A stretch of 64,000 nucleotides of DNA. Origin: Mycobacterium seoulense. Its GTDB lineage: Bacteria > Actinomycetota > Actinomycetes > Mycobacteriales > Mycobacteriaceae. The translations under genes and the position numbers were made by a program. The notes under the pieces were generated by a model, which had not been told where the DNA came from, did not search any database, and saw only the letters and a program-made list of their open reading frames with translations. Location of the stretch: NCBI RefSeq assembly GCF_010731595.1, contig NZ_AP022582.1, forward strand, positions 5,467,301-5,531,300, written 5' to 3'. Shown here piece by piece: positions 20,523-31,908 of the stretch (its first letter is position 1; each line of letters starts with the position of its first letter).

Positions 20523-21215
20523 TTGTCACGTATGTCAAGGCTATCCGTGGATTCCGGTCAGATTCTCGACCAACCGCCGACGCAAACCGACGGCCAAGCG
20601 CAGCCGACGGCAACCGCCGAGGTCGTTTTCAAGGGCCGCAACGTAGAAATCCCCGACCACTACCGCGTCTACGTCTCCCAAAAACTCGCCCGCCTCGAGC
20701 GGTTCGATCGCTCCATCTACCTCTTCGATGTCGAGCTCAAACACGCGCCCAACCGGCGCCAGCGCAAATCGTGTCAACGCGTGGAGATCACCGCCCGCGG
20801 CCGCGGGCCGGTAAGCCGGGCGGAGGCCTGCGCCGACAGCTTCTACGCGGCGTTCGAGTCCGCAGTCGACAAGCTGGAGAACCGGCTGCGCCGCGCCAAG
20901 GACCGCCGCAAAGTCCACTACGGCGACAAGACACCGGTGTCGCTGGCCGCCGCCACCGCGGTCGTGCCGCCAGCCCCGCAGGAACGCACGCCGGAACCGG
21001 CGGTCGACCATGACGGCGCCGAGGCGGACCACGAGCCCGGGCGCATCGTGCGGACCAAGGAGCACCCGGCCACGCCGATGACGGTCGACGACGCGCTCTA
21101 CGAGATGGAACTCGTCGGGCACGACTTCTTCCTGTTCCACGACAAGCACACCGAGCGGCCGTGCGTGGTGTACCGGCGCCACGCCTACGACTACGGGCTG
21201 ATCAGGCTCTCCTAA
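20523..21215 (+). CDS. hpf: Long-form hibernation promoting factor (Rv3241c-like)
   Basis: Ribosome-associated stress protein that inactivates 70S ribosomes, the long form able to dimerise them. The 230-residue product has an N-terminal S30AE/YfiA domain (residues about 30-130: VVFKGRNVEIPDHYRVYVSQKL and ITARGRGPVSRAEACADSFYAAFESAVDKLENRLRR) and a C-terminal dimerisation domain ending EMELVGHDFFLFHDKHTERPCVVYRRHAYDYGLIRL. The start is TTG 20523, 7 bp after GAAAGAG; ATG 20532 is the alternative. This is the non-DosR homologue next to secA1, as in M. tuberculosis. Confidence 0.92.
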   Translation: MSRMSRLSVDSGQILDQPPTQTDGQAQPTATAEVVFKGRNVEIPDHYRVYVSQKLARLERFDRSIYLFDVELKHAPNRRQRKSCQRVEITARGRGPVSRAEACADSFYAAFESAVDKLENRLRRAKDRRKVHYGDKTPVSLAAATAVVPPAPQERTPEPAVDHDGAEADHEPGRIVRTKEHPATPMTVDDALYEMELVGHDFFLFHDKHTERPCVVYRRHAYDYGLIRLS

Positions 21216-21312
21216 GGTTCGTCGGCCCTCGCGGGGTTGTCACCTACCATGGGAGTCGCTTACGAGAAGAGACTCCTACCAATAGGGGAACATCCCAAAA
21301 GGGGACAACACC

Positions 21313-24147
<2,835 letters not shown>

Positions 24148-24273
24148 CCGCGCCCGGAGCCGTCGTTTCTCCACCCGGCAGCAACGCCGATGCCATAGGC
24201 TAATCAGGCATCACCTGCTGTGTGGCTACAGATGACCCCGCGACCGCGCCCGGTCAAGGAAGGGGCGAGTTTC

Positions 24274-25824
24274 ATGCCCTTCGACGGAGCTGTGTCGCGA
24301 ATCGAGGTACTGGCGGCGCTGTCTTTGGCGGTCGACCTCGGGCTCGGCCAGCCGATGGACCACATGCTGAGGTCGGCGGCTATGGGTACCAGGCTCGCCG
24401 AGCGGCTGGGGCTCGGTGAACGTGAGCGCGGGACCGTCTTCTACACCGGTCTGGTGATGTGGATCGGGTGTCACGCCGACTCCCACGAGTACACGCGATG
24501 GTTCGGCGACGACATCGCGATGCGACACGACAGCCACTTCATCGACTGGTCAGGGGCACCGTACCGGCGATTTCTGCTGGGCAACCTCGGTCGTGGGTCG
24601 ACATTGCCGAAACGGGCGCAGCTGGCGGCCAAAGTCTTTTTGGACGCGCGTGGCAACCTCGGCGCGTTGGTGCAGTCCCATTGCCTGTCGGCCGCATTGC
24701 TCGCCGACGAGATCGGCCTGGGTGCGGACGTGTGCGAAGCCCTGCCCTATGCGTACGAACGGTGGGACGGCAGCGGCCTTCCCGGTGGCGCCGCCGGCGG
24801 GCAGATACCGGTGACAATGCGCGTGGCGCAGGTTGCCGACATCGCCGAGGTGCACCATCGCGCGTACGGCGCGAAAGCCGCGGTCGCGGAGGTCCGCCGA
24901 CGCAGCGGCACACAGTTCGATCCGGATATCGTCGCGGTGTTCACAGCTGCCGCCGATGAGCTGCTGAGTGATAGCGAAGATGCATGGTCGACCGCCGCCG
25001 ACTTGGCCCCGGACCCGGGGGAGGCGCTGACCGGCCCCGCACTCGACGCACTGCTGCGCGCAATGGGCGATTTCGTGGACCTCAAGTGCCCGTTCACGCT
25101 TGGCCATTCCCGCGCCGTGGCCGAGCTGGCGGAGAACGCCGGAAAATGTGCTCGGCTGCCGCAGAACGAGATCGACATCTTGCGCCGCGCAGGCTACGTC
25201 CACGACCTCGGCCGGATCGGCGTGTCGAACCGGGTCTGGGAGAAGCCGGGCGGGTTGACCGGTGCCGAACGCGAGCGGGTGCAGATCCACCCGTACCTGA
25301 CCGGCAGAATTCTGGCCCGGGTGGGTGGGCTGAAGGCCGTCCGGGAGGCCGCGGTGAACCATCACGAGCGACTCGACGGATCGGGGTATCCGAACGGTGT
25401 GCGGGGTGAAGACCTGTCCGTTCGCGATCGGATCCTTGCCGCTGCCGAAAGTTATTGCTCCTCAATGGAACCACGGCCCTACCGTGACGCCCTCGACGAC
25501 ACCGACGCCGCAAGGCGGCTACGAAGCGAGGCCGCCCGCGGGCGCCTCGACGGTGATGTGGTCGAAGCCGTGCTGGAGGCTGCGGGTCACCGGCCGTCAC
25601 GCAGAGCCGTCAGGCCGGAGGGACTGACGCGGCGCGAAGCCGAGGTGTTGCTGCACGTTGCGCGCGGGCAATCCAACCGCGAGATCGCCTCGGCCCTCTG
25701 GATTTCCGAGAAGACCGTTCGCAATCACGTCGAGCGCATCTATGCCAAAATCGGGGTCTCGAACAGGATCGGGGCCAGCTTGTACGCGACACGGCACGGC
25801 CTGACCGCCAGCGCGCTCGACTGA
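24274..25824 (+). CDS. Tandem HD-GYP-like protein with C-terminal LuxR DNA-binding domain
   Basis: A 516-residue protein from ATG 24274, preceded by AAGGAAGGGG; the longer ORF from GTG 24220 lacks such a site. The C-terminal half is a clear HD-GYP domain: metal dyad HD at about residues 310-311 ([19 protein letters not shown]) and [12 protein letters not shown] at about 362-373. The N-terminal half looks like a second, degenerate copy: its counterpart reads [14 protein letters not shown], lacking HH and GYP. Residues about 451-510 are a LuxR/GerE helix-turn-helix ([22 protein letters not shown]). HD-GYP domains hydrolyse cyclic di-GMP or other cyclic dinucleotides; direct coupling to transcription is my inference. 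It has no counterpart at this place in M. tuberculosis. Confidence 0.85.
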   Translation: MPFDGAVSRIEVLAALSLAVDLGLGQPMDHMLRSAAMGTRLAERLGLGERERGTVFYTGLVMWIGCHADSHEYTRWFGDDIAMRHDSHFIDWSGAPYRRFLLGNLGRGSTLPKRAQLAAKVFLDARGNLGALVQSHCLSAALLADEIGLGADVCEALPYAYERWDGSGLPGGAAGGQIPVTMRVAQVADIAEVHHRAYGAKAAVAEVRRRSGTQFDPDIVAVFTAAADELLSDSEDAWSTAADLAPDPGEALTGPALDALLRAMGDFVDLKCPFTLGHSRAVAELAENAGKCARLPQNEIDILRRAGYVHDLGRIGVSNRVWEKPGGLTGAERERVQIHPYLTGRILARVGGLKAVREAAVNHHERLDGSGYPNGVRGEDLSVRDRILAAAESYCSSMEPRPYRDALDDTDAARRLRSEAARGRLDGDVVEAVLEAAGHRPSRRAVRPEGLTRREAEVLLHVARGQSNREIASALWISEKTVRNHVERIYAKIGVSNRIGASLYATRHGLTASALD

Positions 25825-25876
25825 TTTGGGGCGGATGCCTCATGTGCGGGCGGGAAATCGGCGAGACCATTTTCCC

Positions 25877-26683
25877 ATGACTCGCACTGCCCAACGGCAA
25901 TCCGCGGCCGTCGCGCCGGCCCGGCAGTCGGTCCCCTCGTCGGGTCTGTGGGACAAGGTACTCACCGACGGCCACGCTTCCCTGATCCGAGCGAGGCGCG
26001 CGTTTCGCTATCTGCCTTCGGCCCCGCGATGCAAGCTGTGCAACAACCCGTTCGGCGGTCCCGTCGGCCGGATCTTCGCCGCCGCCGGTTTTCGCCGTTC
26101 GCGCAAGAACCCGAACTTGTGCGAGCGATGCTGCGACGCACTGCCGCGGGGCGGCGCGGAGGTGGACATCGCGGTGCTGTTCGCCGACGTCCGCGGCTCC
26201 ACGGCGCTCGGTGACCGTCGGCCCGCCGCGGATTTCGCCGCGTTGCTCAACCGGTTCTACGGTGCCGCGACGCAGACACTTCTGCGCCACGACGCGGTGA
26301 TCGACAAGCTGATCGGCGACGAGGTGATGGCGTTCTTCGTCCAGGGCATCAGCGGGCCCCGATATCGTCAGCGAGCGGTTCAGGCGGGGATCGCGCTGCT
26401 CGAAGCGGTCGGATACGGCACCCCCGACGGGCCTTGGCTGGACGTGGGAATAGCGGTGAACGCGGGCGTGGCATACGTCGGCAACGTCGGCGGGGCGGTG
26501 GTCGACTTCACCGCCCTCGGGAGTCCGGTCAACGCCGCGGCCCGGATGCAACAACACGCCGCCGGGGGCGAGTTGCTGGTTGCCCGCGGAGTCGCCGATG
26601 GGCTGGTGGACGACCTGCCGCGGCGCACGCTGATACTGCGGGGCCAGCAAGAGCCGATGAATGCCTTCGTACGAACCCTGTGA
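25877..26683 (+). CDS. Class III adenylate/guanylate cyclase with N-terminal cysteine cluster
   Basis: Putative cytosolic nucleotide cyclase, about 268 residues from ATG 25877 (ATG 25835 or TTG 25826 would lengthen it). The catalytic domain starts with the metal-binding LFADVRGSTALG, continues with KLIGDEVMAFFVQG holding the second metal aspartate, and ends with VDFTALGSPVNAAARMQ, which supplies the Asn and Arg used for catalysis. Upstream, CKLCNNPFGGP and CERCC form a four- to five-cysteine cluster that may bind zinc or an iron-sulfur centre. It follows the HD-GYP gene by 52 bp, probably in one operon. ATP versus GTP preference cannot be fixed by eye. Confidence 0.85.
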   Translation: MTRTAQRQSAAVAPARQSVPSSGLWDKVLTDGHASLIRARRAFRYLPSAPRCKLCNNPFGGPVGRIFAAAGFRRSRKNPNLCERCCDALPRGGAEVDIAVLFADVRGSTALGDRRPAADFAALLNRFYGAATQTLLRHDAVIDKLIGDEVMAFFVQGISGPRYRQRAVQAGIALLEAVGYGTPDGPWLDVGIAVNAGVAYVGNVGGAVVDFTALGSPVNAAARMQQHAAGGELLVARGVADGLVDDLPRRTLILRGQQEPMNAFVRTL

Positions 26684-26718
26684 GCGCACGGCCAACGCGT
26701 TGTAAGCGTCGAAGACCT

Positions 26719-26749
26719 GGCCCGCGACCCTGTTGCAGGGTCGCGGGCC
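26719..26749. terminator. Bidirectional hairpin between cyclase and ABC genes
   Basis: A perfect 14-bp stem, GGCCCGCGACCCTG (26719-26732) with CAGGGTCGCGGGCC (26736-26749), closes on a three-base loop. It lies between the convergent stops at 26683 and 26766 and can serve both genes. There is no strong U tract, which is normal for mycobacterial intrinsic terminators. Confidence 0.75.
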
Positions 26750-26765
26750 GGCCGGCGTGCAGGCG

Positions 26766-28469
26766 TTATCGCGCGGAAGCGCCGGGCCTGGAGCGCCGGT
26801 CCAGTACCCATGCCGTGGCCAGCGTGAGGGCAACGGCGAAGGCGGCGAGCGCGGCCAGGCTGACGGCCGTGCCCCCCTGGAAGGTGTCACGGTAGGCGGA
26901 CATGGCCGGCATTGTGGCGGTGTAGCGGTCGAGCGACAGGCCGCGCCCCAGAGCATCGAAGGCATGGCGGTTGGACAGGGCCAGGCTCATCAGGCGCCCG
27001 GGGGTGGCCATCTGGTCGACGGGGACGATGGCGCCGCCGAACAGAACCTGCGGGAAGCAAAGCATCGGCAGGGCGAGGGCCGCTTGTGCGGCATTGGAGA
27101 CCGCGGCCGAGGCGAACAGGCCCAACGCCAGGGCAGAGGTCGCTTCGATCAGAATCGTCGCAAACAGGAAGGCGTAGACGTCCCATCCGACCGCGGGGAG
27201 CCGACCGAGCGCGCGCAGCACAACGAGTAACACCGCGCTCACTGTCGCCAAGACCGGTAGCAGCGCCGCGATCTTCGATGCCACGTAGGCGCCCACGCTG
27301 AGCCCGGCCAGCCGTTCGCGTCGGAAAACGGCCATCTCGCCGACGATCTGGAGCAGGCCGTACGTGAGGCCGAAGAAGAAGCCGTCGAAAGCGATCCAAA
27401 ACACGATCTGGGCCGGACCCACACCGGCTGCGGCACGCGGATCGAACTCGCCGCGCTTGAACAGCGTCGCCATCATCACCGTCACCAGCACCGGCGAGCC
27501 GAGCAGGATCGCAAGGGTCAGCCGGTTGCGAGAGAGAACGTCGACATTGCGCCGGGTCAGGAGCCACCATTGTCGGACCCCGCCGGTGTGCTTGAGGCGG
27601 GGCGGGGTGTGGGGGACGCGCCGTTGAGGGGATCCGTGGCGAGTTGACGCGTAGACGCGGCTTCCCGCGAATCGCTCCGCCCAGATTTGCGGAGTGCCTT
27701 CGCACGCAAGGCGCTCGTACACCTCGGTGAGGTCCTGCGCACCGAAGTAGCGCCGCGCCGCGGCCGGGCTGCCGGTGAAGGCCAAGTGGCCGTCGCGAGC
27801 CAGGAAGACCACCCGGTCACACCGATCGATTCCGGCCGGCTCGTGCGTGGTGAGAATGACGGTTACCCCGCGGCGGCTGAGCCGGCGCAGCAGGCGCATC
27901 ACTTCGGCCGCGGTCGACGGATCGAGCCCAGAGGTGGGTTCGTCGAGAAAGAACAGTCTCGGCCCGGTCAGCAGCTCCACGGCGATGCTGGCCCGCTTGC
28001 GTTGACCGCCGGACAGCGCACGTACTGGCACGTCGGCACGGTCGGCCAAGTCGAGGTCCTGCAGGGTCTCCTCAACGATCCGTTCCGTTTCCGCCGCGGA
28101 CGTGCCGGCTGGAAGCCGTAGCAGTGCCGCGTACCGCAGCGTTCGGCGCAGGGGCATCTCCAGGTGGATGATGTCGTCCTGAGGCACGTAGCCCACTCGG
28201 GAGTCGGTGACGATGCGTGGACGGCGGGCAACGCCGTCGTGCCGTACCTCTCCGGTTGAAGGCGGTTGCAGTCCCGCGAGGACCTCCAGCAAGGTGGTCT
28301 TGCCCGCTCCGCTGCCGCCGGCGATGGCGACCAATTCGCCGGGTTCCACTGAAAGCGACATCTTTTGCAGGACTTGCCGCCCGCCGGCGCGCCGGCCGAT
28401 GTCGATCGCATCGATCCGAGCACCCACTGGCGCATCGGACATCGTTGCGGCACATGCTAATTCGGTCAT
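26766..28469 (-). CDS. ABCG-type half-transporter (ATPase fused to permease)
   Basis: A 567-residue fusion from ATG 28469. The cytosolic ATPase comes first: Walker A GGSGAGKTT (51-59), Q-loop VPQDD, signature LSGGQRKR (152-159), Walker B LFFLDEP (172-178) and a following TTHEPAG switch. An ABC2-type membrane domain with about six helices occupies roughly residues 300-560. The architecture resembles the C-terminal half of M. tuberculosis Rv1747, but the FHA domains are absent. An upstream in-frame ATG at 28604 is less likely because it lies within the divergent promoter. Substrate unknown; possibly lipid or drug export. It is convergent with the cyclase gene. Confidence 0.85.
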   Translation of the reverse strand: MTELACAATMSDAPVGARIDAIDIGRRAGGRQVLQKMSLSVEPGELVAIAGGSGAGKTTLLEVLAGLQPPSTGEVRHDGVARRPRIVTDSRVGYVPQDDIIHLEMPLRRTLRYAALLRLPAGTSAAETERIVEETLQDLDLADRADVPVRALSGGQRKRASIAVELLTGPRLFFLDEPTSGLDPSTAAEVMRLLRRLSRRGVTVILTTHEPAGIDRCDRVVFLARDGHLAFTGSPAAARRYFGAQDLTEVYERLACEGTPQIWAERFAGSRVYASTRHGSPQRRVPHTPPRLKHTGGVRQWWLLTRRNVDVLSRNRLTLAILLGSPVLVTVMMATLFKRGEFDPRAAAGVGPAQIVFWIAFDGFFFGLTYGLLQIVGEMAVFRRERLAGLSVGAYVASKIAALLPVLATVSAVLLVVLRALGRLPAVGWDVYAFLFATILIEATSALALGLFASAAVSNAAQAALALPMLCFPQVLFGGAIVPVDQMATPGRLMSLALSNRHAFDALGRGLSLDRYTATMPAMSAYRDTFQGGTAVSLAALAAFAVALTLATAWVLDRRSRPGASAR

Positions 28470-28541
28470 GATCTGATCTCCGTGCTTTCTTGAGGTAACT
28501 TCGTCAGGATCGATCATCGGTCCACCGCTTCTGCCGTCGCA

Positions 28542-28643
28542 TGAGGCGTTTGCCTCAAATGGCAGAGTCCGCCAGCGGGTATGCGCTCCGAATGAGCTAG
28601 TCAAAATTGCCTAGAGCCCGGCAACGAAAAAATGAGGCAAACG
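28542..28643. promoter_or_regulatory. Inverted 11-bp motifs between ABC and MddA-like genes
   Basis: CGTTTGCCTCA at 28547-28557 and its exact reverse complement TGAGGCAAACG at 28633-28643 flank the centre of the 214-bp divergent intergenic region. The first copy is also part of a small palindrome TGAGGC-GTTT-GCCTCA (28542-28557). The second lies 41 bp before the MddA-like ATG. Such paired sites suggest binding of one regulator to both promoters, possibly with looping. The regulator is unknown. Confidence 0.45.
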
Positions 28644-28683
28644 ACCTATAGGCCAGTGCGCCCACCCGGCGGACACTTAGCCC

Positions 28684-29457
28684 ATGAAGCGATACATGAC
28701 GCTTGGTTACGGCGCCGCGGCGTACCTGCTCTTCCTCGCGGCCTTCCTGTATCTCATTGGCTTCGTGGGCAACCTCGCGGTGCCCCGAAGCGTCGATCGA
28801 GGGCTCGCCGCACCTGTCGGCGAGGCGGTACTGGTCAACACGGTGTTGGTCGCCGTGTTCGGGGTCCAGCACAGCGTGATGGCCCGGCCCGCGTTCAAGC
28901 GATGGTGGGCGCGGTTCATTCCGTCGCCGATCGAGCGCAGCACCTACGTGCTGCTGTCCAGCGTGGTGCTCGCCCTGCTGTACTGGCAATGGCGGACGAT
29001 GCCGACCGCCATCTGGGAGGTGCGGCTGCCGGCCGCCCGCGCGGTGCTGTGGGCGCTGTTCTGGCTCGGCTGGGCCATCGCGCTGCTGTCGACGTTCCTG
29101 ATCAACCACTTCGACCTGTTCGGGCTCCGGCAGGTGTATCTGGCGGCGCGCCAAAAGCCGTACACCAGCATCGAATTCCGCGTCCGCCTGCTCTACCGGG
29201 TGGTGCGCCACCCCCTGATGCTCGGGATGGTCATCGCGTTCTGGGCCGCACCCGTCATGACGGCCGGGCATCTGCTGTTCTCCAGCGGCATGACGCTCTA
29301 CATCCTGATCGCCACGCAGCTGGAGGAGCGTGACCTGGTCGCCTCGCTGGGCCACCAATATCGCGATTACCGCCGCGAGGTGTCGATGCTGCTCCCGCTT
29401 CCGCGCCGCCACGCCGCGGGGATCGAGCGCCAGGCGGACTCTTCAGCAGTTCTCTAG
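28684..29457 (+). CDS. NnrU/MddA-like membrane methyltransferase (Rv3238c-like)
   Basis: Integral-membrane protein of 257 residues with five to six hydrophobic segments, orthologous to Rv3238c by position and sequence. The C-terminal part has the isoprenylcysteine-methyltransferase-like core: RVRLLYRVVRHPLMLGMVIAFW, then TQLEERDLVASLGHQYRDYRREV, which binds S-adenosylmethionine in this fold. The group includes MddA, which methylates methanethiol to dimethyl sulfide. I think mycobacterial members have been assayed for that activity, but I cannot verify this copy. ATG 28684. It diverges from the ABC gene. Confidence 0.8.
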   Translation: MKRYMTLGYGAAAYLLFLAAFLYLIGFVGNLAVPRSVDRGLAAPVGEAVLVNTVLVAVFGVQHSVMARPAFKRWWARFIPSPIERSTYVLLSSVVLALLYWQWRTMPTAIWEVRLPAARAVLWALFWLGWAIALLSTFLINHFDLFGLRQVYLAARQKPYTSIEFRVRLLYRVVRHPLMLGMVIAFWAAPVMTAGHLLFSSGMTLYILIATQLEERDLVASLGHQYRDYRREVSMLLPLPRRHAAGIERQADSSAVL

Positions 29458-29510
29458 GAGCTCGGCAATCCACTGACCGTGCCTCCGTCCGACCTGTCAG
29501 GATTGACGGT

Positions 29511-29993
29511 ATGGATGTCAAGGAGGTGCTGCTGCCGGGCGTCGGCCTTCGCTACGAGTTCACCGATCACAAGGGCGACCGCATCGGCATCATCGCGCGG
29601 CGAAGCGGCGACTTCGACGTCGTCGTCTATGCCCGCGACGATCCGGACGAGGCCCGCCCGCTCCTGCACCTCAGCGACGAGGAGGCCGAGGCGGTGGCCC
29701 AGATCCTGGGCGCCCCCCGGATCGCCGAGCGGTTCACCGAGTTGGCCCGGGAGATACCCGGACTCGAGACCGGGCAGGTCCACATCCTGGCCAACAGCCC
29801 GTTCGTGGGCCACCCGTTGGGTGACACCCACGCCCGCACCCGCACCGGTGCCTCCATCGTCGCGATCGTGCGTAACGAGGAAGTGCTCGCCTCGCCCGGC
29901 CCAGCCGAAACACTTTATGCCCAAGACGTTTTGATCGTCATCGGCACCCATGACGGCATCGCCGGCGTCGAGCAGATCATCGACAAGGGCTGA
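29511..29993 (+). CDS. KhtT-like TrkA-C regulatory subunit (Rv3237c)
   Basis: Cytosolic 160-residue protein. The C-terminal half is a TrkA-C (RCK-C) domain, residues about 80-158: ETGQVHILANSPFVGHPLGDTHARTRTGASIVAIVRNEEVLASPGPAETLYAQDVLIVIGT. In Bacillus, KhtT gates the potassium/proton antiporter KhtU and responds to pH and cyclic di-AMP. Here it ends 4 bp before the GTG of a KhtU-like transporter, so the pair should act as one antiporter system. Start at ATG 29511. Confidence 0.87.
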   Translation: MDVKEVLLPGVGLRYEFTDHKGDRIGIIARRSGDFDVVVYARDDPDEARPLLHLSDEEAEAVAQILGAPRIAERFTELAREIPGLETGQVHILANSPFVGHPLGDTHARTRTGASIVAIVRNEEVLASPGPAETLYAQDVLIVIGTHDGIAGVEQIIDKG

Positions 29994-29997
29994 GCCG

Positions 29998-31155
29998 GTG
30001 CAAGTTTCGTGGGCGCTGTTGTTACAACTCGGCGCCCTCCTGGCCACGCTGGCCGTATTGGGCGGTGTCGCACGCAGGTTCGCGCTGTCCCCGATCCCGG
30101 TGTACCTGCTCGCCGGTCTATCGCTGGGGAAGGGGGGGATCCTCCCGCTGGACGCGGGCGGCCAGTTCATCACGACGAGCGCGCCCATCGGCGTCGTGCT
30201 GCTGCTGCTGACCCTGGGCCTGGAGTTCTCCGCCGCCGAATTCGCGACCAGCCTGCGCCACCACCTGCCGTCCGCGGGCGTCGACGTCGTCCTCAACGCG
30301 GCGCCCGGCGCGATCGCCGGCTGGCTGCTGGGTTTGGACGGCGTGGCGATCCTGTGCCTGGCGGGCGTCACCTACATCTCCTCGTCGGGCGTCATCGCGC
30401 GCCTGCTGGTGGACCTGCGTCGGCTCGGCAACCGGGAGACCCCGGCCGTGCTCTCGGTACTGGTCCTCGAGGACTTCGCGATGGCGGCCTACTTGCCGCT
30501 GTTCGCGGTGCTGGCCTCCGGCGGCGGCTGGCTGCGCGCCGTCGTGGGCATGGCGGCGGCGGTGGGCGCCCTGTTGGCGGCGTTCGCCGCGTCCTACCGC
30601 TGGGGCCACCACGTGGGCCGGCTGGTCGAACACCCCGACTCCGAACAGCTGCTGCTGCGGGTGCTGGGCATCACCTTGATCGTGGCGGCCGTGGCGGAAT
30701 CCCTGCACGCGTCGGCCGCGGTGGGCGCCTTCCTGGTCGGGCTGACGCTCACCGGGGAGACGGCGGACCGGGCGCGCAAGGTGCTGGGCCCGCTGCGGGA
30801 CCTGTTCGCCGCGATCTTCTTTCTGGCGATCGGCTTTTCGGTCGACCCGCAGGAGCTGATCCCGATGCTGCCGGTGGCGCTGATCCTGGCCGCGGTGACC
30901 GCGGCGACCAAGGTGGCCACCGGGGTCTTCGCCGCCCGGCGCGACGGGGTGGCCCGCCGGGGGCAGTTGCGCGCGGGCACCGCGCTGATCGCCAGGGGCG
31001 AGTTCTCGTTGATCATCATCGGATTGGCGGGCACGTCGATCCCCGCGGTCGCCGCGCTGGCGACGTCGTACGTCTTCATCATGGCGATCGCGGGTCCGGT
31101 GCTGGCCCGCTACACGGGCGGACCGCTGGCGCCCAGCGCCGGGTCCCCCCACTGA
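29998..31155 (+). CDS. KhtU/KefB-type monovalent cation:proton antiporter (Rv3236c)
   Basis: CPA2-family antiporter, 385 residues, the same length as Rv3236c. It has twelve or so hydrophobic helices and no C-terminal RCK domain, as expected when the regulator is a separate KhtT-like subunit encoded immediately upstream. Landmarks include the TLGLEFSAAEF stretch after helix 3, a LEDFAMAAYLPLF helix holding the ion-binding acidic residue, and the ALIARGEFSLIII helix. The start is GTG 29998. Predicted potassium efflux and pH homeostasis; the ion is inferred from the family. Confidence 0.87.
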   Translation: MQVSWALLLQLGALLATLAVLGGVARRFALSPIPVYLLAGLSLGKGGILPLDAGGQFITTSAPIGVVLLLLTLGLEFSAAEFATSLRHHLPSAGVDVVLNAAPGAIAGWLLGLDGVAILCLAGVTYISSSGVIARLLVDLRRLGNRETPAVLSVLVLEDFAMAAYLPLFAVLASGGGWLRAVVGMAAAVGALLAAFAASYRWGHHVGRLVEHPDSEQLLLRVLGITLIVAAVAESLHASAAVGAFLVGLTLTGETADRARKVLGPLRDLFAAIFFLAIGFSVDPQELIPMLPVALILAAVTAATKVATGVFAARRDGVARRGQLRAGTALIARGEFSLIIIGLAGTSIPAVAALATSYVFIMAIAGPVLARYTGGPLAPSAGSPH

Positions 31156-31173
31156 CCCCGCACTGACGCCGGG

Positions 31174-31725
31174 TCAACCGATGTGCAGGGCAACCACCAG
31201 CCACCGGTTGCCGGTCGCGGCCGGCACCCGCTCGACGCGGCAGGCGATGGCGTGGATCCGGTTGCCGCGGCTGTACGAGCCGCAGACCTCGGCCGCGGCC
31301 TCGGGGTCCCGGTGACCGGCGGGCTGTAACCGCATCCGCCGCAGCACCGCGGCGCCCTGGTGGCCGCCGGCCGACTGGCCCATCGAGACCACGGAATCCA
31401 CCAGGCTGGGCGTCAGCAACGGCCGCAGCTGGGCGACCGGGCGGCGGCGGTCGATGACTTCGAGCACCCGGCGCAGCGCCGCGTCGGCGAAGGCCGCGGC
31501 CTGCCGCATCTGCGCGGACATCGCGGCGCGCGGCCCGACCGCCGGCTGCCTGCCGGCCGGATGGGGCCGGTACTGCGCGGGGCTGCCGCGCCGGAGCGAC
31601 GGCGCGCGCGGCGATTGCCGGCATGTGGGGACATTCCGCGATACGTCCCGTGCCGGCGGCTCGTAGTCGACGACGGGCAGGACGGCGAAGGCGTCGGACG
31701 GACTCACGGCGGGACTGGTGTTCAA
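31174..31725 (-). CDS. Rv3235-family protein
   Basis: Conserved actinobacterial protein, about 183 residues if started at TTG 31725, which follows TTTGGAGAG with 6-bp spacing. No ATG or GTG is well placed. The first 65 residues are Pro- and Arg-rich and probably disordered. The rest is the family domain: MRQAAAFADAALRRVLEVIDRRRPVAQLRPLLTPSLVDSV and VCGSYSRGNRIHAIACRVER. Rv3235 homologues have been linked by genome context to SecA/accessory functions, without proof. Convergent with the antiporter gene. Confidence 0.72.
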   Translation of the reverse strand: MNTSPAVSPSDAFAVLPVVDYEPPARDVSRNVPTCRQSPRAPSLRRGSPAQYRPHPAGRQPAVGPRAAMSAQMRQAAAFADAALRRVLEVIDRRRPVAQLRPLLTPSLVDSVVSMGQSAGGHQGAAVLRRMRLQPAGHRDPEAAAEVCGSYSRGNRIHAIACRVERVPAATGNRWLVVALHIG

Positions 31726-31908
31726 CGCGCACTCTCCAAATCTTCGGCCGAACCGGCGCCCGCTGGAGAGTGGCAGGCAGTGGTCATCATGGCACAACTC
31801 CGGCTCGCGCGTACCCGCGCTCGGACCCGGCCCGGCCGGACGATTACCGTGGGCGAGACATCTCCTTTTTGCGGCAGGGCGATGATTCGATGAGGAGGAC
31901 TGCGCCCC

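Noticed and set aside
24220..24273. Upstream GTG start for the HD-GYP/LuxR gene
   Set aside because: ATG 24274 has a strong AAGGAAGGGG site at the right distance, while the GTG has none and adds residues without family support.
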